A stretch of 64,000 bases of DNA from Eutreptiella sp. 'Long Island Sound 2002' (taxonomy: Eukaryota > Euglenozoa > Euglenophyceae > Eutreptiales > Eutreptiaceae), in contig OZ038402.1 of NCBI GenBank assembly GCA_964036045.1, positions 6,454,926 through 6,518,925 of the forward strand, given 5' to 3'. The stretch's first letter is position 1; the number at the start of each line of letters is the position of its first letter. The translations under genes and the position numbers were made by a program. Shown one piece after another: positions 23,901-37,559 of this stretch. The notes under the pieces were generated by a model. That model did not search any database, was not told where the DNA came from, and saw only the letters and a list, made by a program, of their open reading frames with translations.

Positions 23901-25320
23901 AGTTTCCGGTAGCCATACGGGTGCATAATAATTGTGCAGGGTGCATAATCTCATCAGTTTCTTGGTGCCATACGGGTGCATAATAATTGTGCAGGGTGCA
24001 TAGTCTCATCAGTTTCCGGTAGCCATACGGGTGCATAATAATTGTGCAGGGTGCATAATCTCATCAGTTTCCGGTAGCCATACGGGTGCATAATAATTGT
24101 GCAGGGTGCATAATCTCATCAGTTTCCGGTAGCCATACGGGTGCATAATAATTGTGCAGGGTGCATAATCTCATCAGTTTCCGGCAGCCATACGGGTGCA
24201 TAATAATTGTGCAGGGTGCATAGTCTCATCAGTTTCCTGTAGCCATACGGGTGCATTATAATTTTGCAGGGTGCATAATCTCATCAGTTTCCGGTAGCCA
24301 TACGGGTGCAAAAAAATTGTGCAGGGTGCATAGTCTCATTAGTTTCCGGTAGCCATACGGGTGCATAATAATTGTGCAGGGTGCATAATCTGATCAGTTT
24401 CCGGTAGCCATACGGGTGCATAGTAATTGTGCAGGGTGCATAATCTCATCAGTTTCCGGTAGCCATACTGGTGCATAACAATTGTGCAGGGTGCATAATC
24501 TCATCAGCTTCCGGTAGCCATACGGGTGCATAATAATTGTGCAGGGTGCATAATCTCATCAGTTTCCGGTAGCCATACGGGTGCATAATATTTGTGCAGG
24601 GTGCATAATCTCATCAGTTTCCTGTAGCTATACGGGTGCATGATAATTGTGCAGGGTGCATAATCTCATCAGTTTCCGGTAGCCATACGGGTGCATAACA
24701 ATTGTGCAGGGTGCATAATCTCATCAGTTTCCGGTAGCCATACGGGTGCATAAGAATTGTGCAGGGTGCATAATCTCATCAGTTTCCGGTAGCCATACGG
24801 GTGCATAATAATTGTGCAGGGTGCATAATCTCATCAGTTTCCTGGAGCCATACGGGTGCATAATATTTGTGCAGGGTGCATAATATCATCAGTTTCCGGT
24901 AGCAATACGGGTGCGTAATAATTGTTCAGGGTGCATAATCTCATCAGTTTCTCGTAGCCATACGGGTGCATAATAATTGTGCAGGGTGCATAATCTGATC
25001 AGTTTCCGGTAGCCATACGGGTGCATAATATTTGTGCAGGGTGCATAATCTCATCAGTTTCCGGTAGCCATACGGGTGAATAATGATTGTGCAGGGTGCA
25101 TAATCTCATCAGTTTCCGGTAGCCATACGGTGCATAATAATTGTGCAGGGTGCATAATCTCATCAGTTTCCGGTAGCCATACTGGTGCATAACAATTGTG
25201 CAGGGTGCATAATCTCATCAGTTTCCGGTAGCCATACGGGTGCATAATAGTTGTGCAGGGTGCATAATCTCATCAGTTTTCTGGAGCCATACGGGTGCAT
25301 TATATTTGTGCAGGGTGCAT
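23901..25320. repeat. Near-consensus to transitional monomers
   Basis: Holds TTTCTTGGTGCC, CGGCAGCC, GCATTATAATTTTGC, GCAAAAAAATTG and, from about 24,900, GCGTAATAATTG, TTTCTCGTAG and the first TGAATAATGATTG monomer, which leads into the next domain. One 54-bp monomer lies at about 25,129 (CATACGGTGC). Confidence 0.7.
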
Positions 25321-26219
25321 AATCTCATCAGCGGCCTGTAGCTATACGGGTGCATAATAATTGTGCAGGGTGCATAATCTCATCAGTTTCCTTCAGCCAT
25401 ACGGGTGCATAATAATTGTTCAGGGTGCATAATCTCATCAGTTTCTCGTAGCCATACGGGTGCATAATAATTGTGCAGGGTGCATAATCTCATAAGTTTC
25501 CGGTAGCCATAGGGGTGCATAATAATTGTGCAGGGTGCATAATCTCATCAGTTTCCTTTAGCCATACGGGTGCATAATAATTGTTCAGGGTGCATAATCT
25601 CATCAGTCTCTCGTAGCCATACGGGTGCATAATAATTGTGCAGGGTGCATAATCTCATCAGTTTCCGGTAGCCATAGGGGTGCATAATAATTGTGCAGGG
25701 TGCATAATCTCATCAGTTTCCTGGTGCCATACGGGTGCATAACACTAGTGCAGGGTGCATAATCTCATCAGTCTCCGGTAGCAATACCGGTGCATAATAA
25801 TTGTTCAGGGTGCATAATCTCATCAGTTTCTCGTGGCCATACGGGTGCATAATAATTGTGCAGGGTGCATAATCTCATCAGTTTCCGGTAGCCTTAGGGG
25901 TGCATAATAATTGTGCAGGGTGCATAATCTCATCAGGTTCCGATAGCCATACGGGTGCATAATAATTGTGCAGGGTTCATAATCTCATCAGTTTCCGGTA
26001 GCCATACGGGTGCATAATAATTGTGCAGGGTGCACAATCTCATCAGTTTCCGGTAGCCATACGGGTGCATAATAATTGTGCAGGGTGCATAGTCTCATCA
26101 CTTTGCGGTAGCCATACGGGTGCATAACAATTGTGCAGGGTGCATAATCTCATCAGTTTTCTGGTAGCCATACGGGTGCATAATATTTGTGCAGGGTGCA
26201 TAATCTCATCAGTTTCCGG

Positions 26220-28140
26220 TAGCCATACTGGTGCATAATAATTGTGCAGGGTGCATAGTCTCATCAGTTTCCGGTAGCCATACTGGTGCATAACAATTGT
26301 GCAGGGTGCATAATCTCATCAGTTTCCGGTAGCCATACGGGTGCATAATAATTGTGCAGGGTGCATAATCTCATCAGTTTCCTGGAGCCATACGGCTGCA
26401 TAATATTTGTGCAGGGTGCATAATCTCATCAGCGGCCTGTAGCTATACGGGTGCATAATAATTGTGCAGGGTGCATAATCTCATCAGTTTTCTTTAGCCA
26501 TACGGGTGCATAATAATTGTGCAGGGTGCATAATCTCATCAGTTTCCGGTAGCCATAGGGGTGCATAATAATTGTGCAGGGTGCATAATCTCACCAGTTT
26601 CCGGTAGCCATACGGGTGCATAATATTTGTGCAGGGTGCATAATTTCATTAGTTTCCGGTAGCCATACGGGTGCATAATATTTGTGCAGGGTGCATAATC
26701 TCTTCAGTTTCCGGTAGCCATACGGGTGCATAATAATTGTGCAGGGTGCATAGTCTCATCAGTTTCCTTTAGCTATACGGGTGCATAATAATTGTGCAGG
26801 GTGCATAATCTCATTAGTTTCCGGTAGCCATACGGGTGCATAATACTAGTGCAGGGTGCATAATCTCATCAGTTTCCGGTAGCCATACGGGTGAATAATG
26901 ATTGTGCAGGGTGCATAATCTCATCAGTTTCCGGTAGCCATACTGGTGCATAATGATTGTGCAGGGTGCATAGTCTCATCAGTTTCCGTTAGCCATACTG
27001 GTGCATAACAATTGTGCAGGGTGCATAATCTCATCAGTTTCCGGTAGCCATACGAGTGCATAATATTTGTGCAGGGTGCATAATCTCATCAGCGGCCTGT
27101 AGCTATACGGGTGCATAATAATATTGCAGGGTGCATAATCTCATCAGTTTCCTGTAGCCATACGGGTGCATAATAATTGTGCAGGCTGCATAATCTCATC
27201 AGTTTGCGGTAGCCATAGGGGTGCATAATACTAGTGCAGGGTGCATAATCTCATCAGTCTCCGGTAGCAATACGGGTGCATAATAATTGTTCAGGGTGCA
27301 TAATCTCATCAGTTTCTCCTGGCCATACGGGTGCATAATAATTGTGCAGGGTGCATAATCTCATCAGTTTCCGGTAGCCATAGGGGTGCATAATAATTGT
27401 GCAGGGTGCATAATCTCATCAGTTTCCGGTAGCCATACTGGTGCATAATAATTGTGCAGGGTGCATAGTCTCATCAGTTTCCGGTAGCCATACTGGTGCA
27501 TAACAATTGTGCAGGGTGCATAATCTCATCAGTTTCCGGTAGCCATACGGGTGCATAATAATTGTGCAGGGTGCATAATCTCATCAGTTTCCTGGCGCCA
27601 TACGGCTGCATAATATTTGTGCAGGGTGCATAATCTCATCAGCGGCCTGTAGCTATACGGGTGCATAATAATTGTGCAGGGTGCATAATCTCATCAGTTT
27701 CCTTTAGCCATACGGGTGCATAATAATTGTGCAGGGTGCATAATCTCATCAGTTTCCGGTAGCCATAGGGGTGCATAAAAATTGTGCAGGGTGCATAATC
27801 TCACCAGTTTCCGGTAGCCATACGGGTGCATAATATTTGTGCAGGGTGCATAATTTCATCAGTTTCCGGTAGCCATACGGGTGCATAATAATTGTGCAGG
27901 GTGCATAATCTCATCAGTTTCCGGTAGCCATATGGGTGCATAATAGTTGTGCAGGCTGCATAATCTCATCAGTTTCCGGTACCCATACGGGTGCATAATA
28001 ATTGTGCAGGGTGCATAGTCTCATCAGTTTCCTTTAGCTATACGGGTGCATAATAATTGTGCAGGGTGCATAATCTCATTGGTTTCCGGTAGCCATACGG
28101 GTGCATAATAATTGTGCAGGGTGCATAATCTCATCAGTTT
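26220..28140. repeat. 1,210-bp (22-monomer) repeat pair inside the GCGGCC domain
   Basis: The series CATACTGG with GTCTCATC, CATACTGGTGCATAAC, TTTCCTGGAGCC or TTTCCTGGCGCC with CATACGGCTGC, GCGGCC (26,432 and 27,642), CCATAGGGG, ATCTCACCAG, and ATATTTG with ATTTCATC recurs at a constant 1,210 bp. The edges are approximate (about 26,220-26,900 against 27,430-28,110). Confidence 0.78.
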
Positions 28141-29400
28141 CCGGTAGCCGTACGGGTGAATAATGATTGTGCAGGGTGCATAATCTCATCAGTTTCCGGT
28201 AGCCATACTGGTGCATAATGATTGTGCAGGGTGCATAGTCTCATCAGTTTCCGTTAGCCATGCTGGTGCATAACAATTGTGCAGGGTGCATAATCTCATC
28301 AGTTTCCGGTAGCCATACGGGTGCATAATATTTGTGCAGGGTGCATAATCTCATCAGCGGCCTGTAGCTATACGGGTGCATAATAATTGTGCAGGGTGCA
28401 GAATCTCATCAGTTTCCTGTAGCCATACGGGTGCATAATAATTGTGCAGGCTGCATAATCTCATCAGTTTCCGGTAGCCATACGGGTGCATAATAATTGT
28501 GCAGGGTGCATAATCTCATCAGTTTCCGGTAGCCATACGGTTGCATTATAATTGTGCAGGGTGCATAATCTCATCAGTTTCCGGTAGCCATACGGGTGAA
28601 TAATGATTGTGCAGGGTGCATAATCTCATCAGTTTCCGGTAGCCATACTGGTGCATAATAATTGTGCAGGGTGCATAATCTCATCAGTTTCCAGTAGCCA
28701 TACGGGTGCATAATAATTGTGCAGGCTGCATAATCTCATCAGTTTCCGGTAGCCATACGGGTGCATAATACTAGTGCAGGGTGCATAATCTCATCAGTTT
28801 CTGGTAGCCGTACGGGTGAATAATGATTGTGCAGGGTGCATAATCTCATCAGTTTCCGGTAGCCATACTGGTGCATAATGATTGTGCAGGGTGCATAGTC
28901 TCATCAGTTTCCGTTAGCCATACTGGTGCATAACAATTGTGCAGGGTGCATAATCTCATCAGTTTCCGGTAGCCATACGGGTGCATAATATTTGTGCAGG
29001 GTGCATAATCTCATCAGCGGCCTGTAGCTATACGGGTGCATAATAATTGTGCAGGGTGCATAATCTCATCAGTTTCCTGTAGCCATACGGGTGCATAATA
29101 ATTGTGCAGGCTGCATAATCTCATCAGTTTCCGGTAGCCATACTGGTGCATAATAATTGTGCAGGGTGCATGGTCTCATCAGTTTCCGGTAGCCATACGG
29201 GTGCATTATAATTGTGCAGGGTGCATAATCTCATCAGTTTCCGGTAGCCATACGGGTGAAGAATGATTGTGCAGGGTGCATAATCTCATCAGTTTCCGGT
29301 AGCCATACTGGTGCATAACAATTGTGCAGGGTGCATAATCTCATCAGTTTCCAGTAGCCATACGGGTGCATAATGATTGTGCAGGGTGCATAATCTCATC
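28130..29400. repeat. 660-bp (12-monomer) tandem duplication
   Basis: GTAGCCGTACGGGTGAATAA (about 28,146 and 28,806), CCGTTAGCCAT with AACAATTG, and GCGGCC (28,357 and 29,017) recur 660 bp apart, followed by CAGGCTGC and GCATTATAATTG monomers in both copies. The match fades after about 29,380. Confidence 0.8.
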
Positions 29401-32400
29401 AGTTTCCGGTAGCAATACGGGTGCATAATAATTGTGCAGGGTGCATAATCTCATCAGTTTCCGGTAGCCATACGGGTGCATAATAACTGTTCAGGGTGCA
29501 TAATCTCATCAGTTTCCGGTAGCCATACGGGTGCATAATAATTGTGCAGGGTGCATAATCTCATCAGTTTCCGGTAGCCATACGGGTGCATTTTAATTGT
29601 GCAGGGTGCATAATCTCATCAGTTTCCGGTAGCCATACGGGTGCATAATAATTGTGCAGGGTGCATAATCTCATCAGTTTCCGGTAGCCATACGGGTGCA
29701 TAATAATTGTGCAGGGTGCATAATCTCATCAGTTTCCGGTAGCCATACTGGTGCATAACAATTGTGCAGGGTGCATAATCTCATCAGTTTCCGGTAGCCA
29801 TACGGGTGCATAATAATTGTGCAGGGTGCATAATCTCATCAGTTTCCAGTAGCCATACTGGTGCATAACAATTGTGCAGGGTGCATAATCTCATCAGTTT
29901 CCTGGTGCCATACGGGTGCATAATATTTGTGCAGGGTGCATAATCTCATCAGTTTCCGGTAGCCATACGGGTGCATAATAATTGTGCAGGGTGCATAATC
30001 TCATAAGTTTCCAGTAGCCATACTGGTGCATAACAATTGTGCAGGGTGCATAGTCTCATCAGTTTCCTGGTGCCATACGGGTGCATAATATTTGTGCAGG
30101 GTGCATAATCTCATCAGTTTCCGGTAGCAATACGGGTGCATAATAATTGTGCAGGGTGCATAATCTCATCAGTTTCTGGTAGCCACACGGGTGCATAATA
30201 ATTGTGCAGGGTGCATAATCTCATCAATTTCCGGTAGCCATAGGGGTGCATAATAATTGTGCAGGGTGCATAATCTCATCAGGTTCCGGTAGCCATACGG
30301 ATGCATAATATTTGTGCAGGGTGCATAATCTCATCAGTTTCTGGTAGCCCTACGGGTGCATAATAATTGTTCAGGGTGCATAGTCTCATCAGTTTCCGGT
30401 AGCCATACGGGTGCATAACAATTGTGCAGGGTGCATAATCTCATCAGTTTCCGGTAGCCATACGGGTGCATAATATTTGTGCAGGGTGCATAATCTCTTC
30501 AGTTTCCGGTTGCAATACGGGTGCATAATAATTGTGCAGGGTGCATAGTCTCATCAGTTTCCTTTAGCTATACGGGTGCATAATAATTGTGCAGGGTGCA
30601 TAATCTCATCAGTTTCCGATAGCCATACGGGTGCAAAATACTAGTGCAGGGTGCATAATCTCATCAGTTTCCCGTAGCCATACGGGTGAATAATGATTGT
30701 GCAGGGTGCATAATCTCATCAGTTTCCGGTAGCCATACGGGTGCATAATAATTGTGCAGGGCGCATAATCTCATCAGTTTCCTGGAGCCATACGGGTGCA
30801 TAATGATTGTGCAGGGTGCATAGTCTCATCAGTTTCCGTTAGCCATACTGGTGCATAACAATTGTGCAGGGTGCATAATCTCATCAGTTTCCGGTAGCCA
30901 TACGGGTGCATAATATTTGTGCAGGGTGCATAATCTCATCAGTTTCCTGGAGCCATACGGGTACATAATATTTGTGCAGGGTGCATAATCTCATCAGCGG
31001 CCTGTAGCTATACGGGTGCATAATAATATTGCAGGGTGCATAATCTCATCAGTTTCCGGTAGCCATACGGTTGCATAATAATTGTGCAGGGTGCATAGTC
31101 TCATCAGTTTCCGGTAGCCATACGGGTGCATGATAATTTAGCAGGGTGCATAATCTCATCAGTTTCCGGTAGCCATACGGGTGAATAATGATTGTGCAGG
31201 GTGCATAGTCTCATCAGTTTCCGGTAGCCATAGGGGTGGATAATAATTGTGCAGGGTGCATAGTCTCATCAGTTTCCGGTAGCCATACGGGTGCATAATG
31301 ATTGTTCAGGGTGCATAATCTCATCAGTTTCCTGGAGCCATACGGGTGCATAATATTTGTGCAGGGTGCATAATCTCATCAGCGGCCTGTAGCTATACGG
31401 GTGCATAATAATTGTGCAGGGTGCATAATCTCATCAGTTTCCTGTAGCCATACGGGTGCATAATAATTGTGCAGGGTGCATAATCTCATCAGTTACCGGT
31501 AGCCATAGGGGTGCATAATAATTGTGCAGGGTGCATAATCTCACCAGTTTCCGGTAGCCATACGGGTGCATAATATTTGTGCAGGGTGCATAATCTCATC
31601 AGTTTCCGGTAGCCCTACGGGTGCATAGTAATTGTTCAGGGTGCATAGTCTCATCAGTTTCCGGTAGCCATACGGGTGCATAATAATTGTGCAGGGTGCA
31701 TAATCTCATCAGTTTCCGGTAGCCATACGGGTGCATAATAATTGTGCAGGGTGCATTATCTCATCAGTTCCCGGTAGCCATACGGGTGCATAATATTTGT
31801 GCAGGGTGCATAAACTCATCAGCGGCCTGTAGCTATACGGCTGCATAATAATATTGCAGGGTGCATAATCTCATCAGTTTCCGGTAGCCATACTGGTGCA
31901 TAATGATTGTGCAGGGTGCATGGTCTCATCAGTTTCCGTTAGCCATACTGGTGCATAACAATTGTGCAGGGTGCATAATCTCATCAGTTTCCGGTAGCCA
32001 TACGGGTGCATAATAATTGTGCAGGGTGCATAATCTCATCAGTTTCCTGGAGCCATACGGGTGCATAATATTTGTGCAGGGTGCATAATCTCATCAGCGG
32101 CCTGTAGCTATACGGGTGCATAATAATTGTGCAGCCTGCATAATCTCATCAGTTTCCGGTAGCCATAGGGGTGCATAATAATTGTGCAGGGTGCATAATC
32201 TCATCAGTTTCCGGTAGCCATACGGTTGCATAATAATTGTGCAGGGTGCATAGTCTCATCAGTTTCCGGTAGCCATACGGGTGCATTATAATTGTGCAGG
32301 GTGCATAATCTCATCAGTTTCCGGTAGCCATACGGGTGAACAATGATTGTGCAGGGTGCATAATGTCATCAGTTTCCGGTAGCCACAGGGGTGGATAATA

Positions 32401-33700
32401 ATTGTGCAGGGTGCATTATCTCATCAGTTTCTGGTAGCCATACGGGTGCATAATAACTGTGCAGGGTGCATAATCTCATCAGTCTCCTGGAGCCATACGG
32501 GTGCATAATATTTGTGCAGGGTGCATAATCTCATCAGCGGCCTGTAGCTATACAGGTGCATAATAATTGTGCAGGGTGCATAATCTCATCAGTTTCCTGT
32601 AGCCATACGGGTGCATAATAATTGTGCAGGGTGCATACTCTCATCAGTTTCCAGTAGCCATACGAGTGCATAACATCTGAGCAGGGTGCATAATCTCATC
32701 AGTTTCCGGTAGCCCTACGGGTGCATGGTAATTGTTCAGGGTGCATAGTCTCATCAGTTTCCGGTAGCCATACGGGTGCATAACAATTGTGCAGGGTGCA
32801 TAATCTCATCAGTTTCCGGTAGCCATACGGGTGCATAATAATTGTGCAGGGTGCATTATCTCATCAGTTTCCGGTAGCCATACGGGTGCATAATATTTGT
32901 GCAGGGTGCATAATCTCATCAGCGGCCTGTAGCTATACGGCTGCATAATAATATTGCAGGGTGCATAATCTCATCAGTTTCCTGTAGCCATACGGGTGCA
33001 TAATCATTGTGCAGGCTGCATAATCTCATCAGTTTCCGGTAGCCATAGGGTTGCATAATAATTGTGCAGGGTGCATACTCTCATCAGTTTCCGGTAGCCA
33101 TACGGGTGCATAATAATTGTGCAGGGTGCATAATCTCATCAGTTTCCTGGAGCCATACGGGTGCATAATATATGTGCAGGGTGCATAATCTCATCAGTTT
33201 CCCGTAGCCATACGGGTGAATAATGATTGTGCAGGGTGCATAATCTCATCAGTTTCCGGTAGCCCTACGGGTGCATAGTAATTGTTCAGGGTGCATAGTC
33301 TCATCAGTTTCCGGTAGCCATACGGGTGCATAACAATTGTGCAGGGTGCATAATCTCATCAGTTTCCGGTAGCCATACGGGTGCATAATAATTGTGCAGG
33401 TTGCATTATCTCATCAGTTTCCGGTAGCCATACGGGTGCATAATATTTGTGCAGCCTGCATAATCTCATCAGCGGCCTGTAGCTATACGGCTGCATAATA
33501 ATATTGCAGGGTGCATAATCTCATCAGTTTCCTGTAGCCATACGGGTGCATAATCATTGTGCAGGCTGCACAATCTCATCAGTTTCCGGTAGCCATAGGG
33601 TTGCATAATAATTGTGCAGGGTGCATAATCTCATCAGTTTCCGGTAGCCATACGGGTGCATAATAATTGTGCAGGGTGCATAATCTCATCAGTTTCCGGT
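29401..33700. repeat. GCGGCC domain, mixed-order monomers
   Basis: GCGGCC monomers here are spaced 385, 440, 275, 440, 385 and 550 bp (31,382 to 33,472), so a 7-8-mer unit is partly regular. A piece with GTAGCCCTACGGG, GCATGGTAATTGTTC or GCATAGTAATTGTTC, ATATTTG, GCGGCC, CGGCTGCATAATAATATTGC and ATAATCATTG recurs around 31,610-31,880, 32,710-33,060 and 33,260-33,610. The offset is about 550 bp for the last pair. 29,401-30,960 is nearer consensus. Confidence 0.72.
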
Positions 33701-33739
33701 AGCCATACGGGTGAATAATGATTGTGCAGGGTGCATAAT

Positions 33740-36045
33740 CTCATCAGTTTCCGGTAGCCATACGGGTGCAAAATACTAGTGCAAGGTGCATAATCTCATC
33801 AGTTTCCCGTAGCCATACGGGTGAATAATGATTGTGCAGGGTGCATAATCTCATCAGTTTCCGGTAGCCATACGGGTGCATAATAATTGTGCAGGGTGCA
33901 TAATCTCATCAGTTTCCTGGAGCCATACGGGTGCATAATGATTGTGCAGGGTGCATAGTCTCATCAGTTTCCGTTAGCCATACTGGTGCATAACAATTGT
34001 GCAGGGTGCATAATCCCATCAGTTTCCGGTAGCCATACGGGTGCATAATAATTGTGCAGGGTGCATAATCTCATCAGTTTCCTGGAGCCATATGGGTGCA
34101 TAATATTTGTGCAGGGTGAATAATCTCATCAGTTTCCTGTAGCCATACGGGTGCAAAATATTTGTGCAGGGTGAATAATCTCATCAGTTTCCTGTAGCCA
34201 TACGGGTGCATAATAACCTGCAGGCTGCATAATCTCATCAGTTTCCGGTAGCCATAGGGGTGCATAATATTTGTGCAGGGTGCATAATCTCATCAGTTTC
34301 CGGTAGCCATACGGTTGCATAATAATTGTGCAGGGTGCATAGTCTCATCAGTTTCCGGTAGCCATACGGGTGCATTATAATTGTGCAGGGTGCATAATCT
34401 CATCACTTTCCGGTAGCCATACGGGTGAATAATGATTGTGCAGGGTGCATAGTCTCATTAGTTTCCGGTAGCCATAGGGGTGGATAATAATTGTGCAGGG
34501 TGCATGGTCTCATCAGTTTCCGGTAGCCATACGGGTGCATAATAATTGTGCAGGGTGCATAATCTCATCAGTTTCCTGGAGCCATACGGGTGCATAATAT
34601 TTGTGCAGGGTGCATAATTTCATCAGTTTCCGGTAGCTATACGGGTGCATAATAATTGTGCAGGGTGCATAATCTCATCAGTTTCCTGCAGCCATACGGG
34701 TGCATAATAATTGTGCAGGGTGCATAATCTCATCAGTTACCGGTAGCCATAGGGGTGCATAATATTTGTGCAGGGTGCATAATCTCACCAGTTTCCGGTA
34801 GCCATACTGGTGCATAATAATTGTGCAGGAAGCATTACCTCATCAGTTTCCGGTAGCCATACGGGTGCATAATAATTGTGCAGGGTGCATAATCTCATCA
34901 GTTTCCGGTAGCCATACGGGTGCAAAATACTAGTGCAAGGTGCATAATCTCATCAGTTTCCCGTAGCCATACGGGTGAATAATGATTGTGCAGGGTGTAT
35001 AATCTCATCAGTTTCCGGTAGCCATACGGGTGCATAATAATTGTGCAGGGTGCATAATCTCATCAGTTTCCTGGAGCCATACGGGTGCATAATGATTGTG
35101 CAGGGTGCATAGTCTCATCAGTTTCCGTTAGCCATACTGGTGCATAACAATTGTGCAGGGTGCATAATCCCATCAGTTTCCGGTAGCCATACGGGTGCAT
35201 AATATTTGTGCAGGGTGCATAATCTCATCAGTTTCCTGGAGCCATACGGGTGCATAATATTTGTGCAGGGTGCATAATCTCATCAGCGGCCTGTAGCTAT
35301 ACGGGTGCATAATATTTGTGCAGGGTGAATAATCTCATCAGTTTCCTGTAGCCATACGGGTGCATAATAACCTGCAGGCTGCATAATCTCATCAGTTTCC
35401 GGTAGCCATAGGGCTGCATAATATTTGTGCAGGGTGCATAATCTCATCAGTTTCCGGTAGCCATACGGTTGCATAATAATTGTGCAGGGTGCATAGTCTC
35501 ATCAGTTTCCGGTAGCCATACGGGTGCATTATAATTATGCAGGGTGCATAATCTCATCACTTTCCGGTAGCCATACGGGTGAATAATGATTGTGCAGGGT
35601 GCATAGTCTCATTAGTTTCCGGTAGCCATACGGGTGCATAATAATTGTGCAGGGTGCATGGTCTCATCAGTTTCCGGTAGCCATACGGGTGCATAATAAT
35701 TGTGCAGGGTGCATAATCTCATCAGTTTCCTGGAGCCATACGGGTGCATAATATTTGTGCAGGGTGCATAATTTCATCAGTTTCCGGTAGCTATACGGGT
35801 GCATAATAATTGTGCAGGGTGCATAATCTCATCAGTTTCCTGCAGCCATACGGGTGCATAATAATTGTGCAGGGTGCATAATCTCACCAGTTTCCGGTAG
35901 CCATACTGGTGCATAATAATTGTGCAGGAAGCATTACCTCATCAGTTTCCGGTAGCCCTACGGGTGCATAGTAATTGTTCAGGGTGCATAGTCTCATCAG
36001 TTTCCGGTAGCCATACGGGTGCATAATAATTGTGCAGGGTGCATA
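33740..36045. repeat. 1,154-bp tandem duplication (21 monomers minus 1)
   Basis: AAATACTAGTGCAAGG lies at 33,771 and 34,925, and the 54-bp monomer ATAACCTGCAGGCTGC at about 34,212 and 35,366, all 1,154 bp apart. CAGGAAGCATTACC (34,832 and 35,931, counted at GCATTACC) is 1,099 bp apart, so copy 2 lost one monomer before that point. Copy 2 also has a GCGGCC monomer at 35,286 where copy 1 has TTTCCTGTAGCC (about 34,132), consistent with conversion or rearrangement after duplication. Confidence 0.82.
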
Positions 36046-37559
36046 ATCTCATCAGTTTCCGGTAGCCATACGGGTGCACAATAATTGTGCAGGGTGCATT
36101 ATCTCATCAGTTTCCGGTAGCAATACGGGTGCATAATATTTGTGCAGGGTGCATAATCTCATCAGCGGCCTGTAGCTATACGGCTGCATAATAATATTGC
36201 AGGGTGCATAATCTCATCAGTTTCCTGTAGCCATACGGGTGCATAATAATTGTGCAGGGTGCATAATCTCATCAGTTTCCGGTAGCCATGGGGGTGCATA
36301 ATAATTGTGCAGGGTGCATAATCTCATCAGTTTCCGGTAGCCATACGGGTGCATAATAATTGTGCAGGGTGCATAGTCTCATCAGTTTCCGGTAGCCATA
36401 CGGGTGCATTAGAATTGTGCAGGGTGCATAATCTCATCAGTTTCCGGTAGCCATACGGGTGAAAAATGATTGTGCAGGGTGCATAATCTCATCAGTTTCC
36501 GGTAGCCATACCGGTGCATAATAATTGTGCAGGGTGCATAGTCTCATCAGTTTCCGGTAGCCATACTGGTGCATAACAATTGTGCAGGGTGCATAATCTC
36601 ATCAGTCTCCGGTAGCCATACGGGTGCATAATAATTGTGCAGGGTGCATAATCTCATCAGTTTCCTGGAGCCATACGGGTGCATAATATTTGTGCAGGGT
36701 GCGTAATGTCATCAGCGGCCTGTAGCTATACGGGTGCATAATAATTGTGCAGGGTGCATAATCTCATCAGTTTCCTGTAGCCATACGGGTGCACAATATT
36801 TGTGCAGGGTGCGTAATCTCATCAGCGGCCTGTAGCTATACGGGTGCATAATAATTGTGCAGGGTGCATAATCTCATCAGTTACCGGTAGCCATAGGGGT
36901 GCATAATAATTGTGCAGGGTGCATAATCTCACCAGTTTCCGGTAGCCATACGGGTGCATAATATTTGTGCAGGGTGCATAATTTCATCAGTTTCCGGTAG
37001 CCATACGGGTGCATACTAATTGTGCAGGGTGCATAATCTCATCACTTTCCGGTAGCCATAGGGGTGCATAATAATTGTGCAGGGTGCATAATCTCAACAC
37101 TTTCCGGTAGCCATACGGGTGCATAATAATTGTGCAGGGTGCATAATCTCATCGGTTTCCGGTAGCCATACGGGTGAATAATGATTGTGCAGGGTGCATA
37201 ATCTCATCAGTTTCCGGTAGCCATACTGGTGCATAATAATTGTGCAGGGTGCATAGTCTCATCAGTTTCCGGTAGCCATACTGGTGCATAACAATTGTGC
37301 AGGGTGCATAATCTCATCAGTTTCCGGTAGCCATACGGGTGCATAATAATTGTGCAGGGTGCATAATCTCATCAGTTTCCTGGAGCCATACGGGTGCATA
37401 ATATTTGTGCAGGGTGCATAATCTCATCAGCGGCCTGTAGCTATACGGGTGCATAATAATTGTGCAGGGCGCATAATCTCATCAGTTTCCTGTAGCCATA
37501 CGGGTGCATAATAATTGTGCAGGGTGCATAATCTCATCAGTTACTTGCAGCCATAGGGG

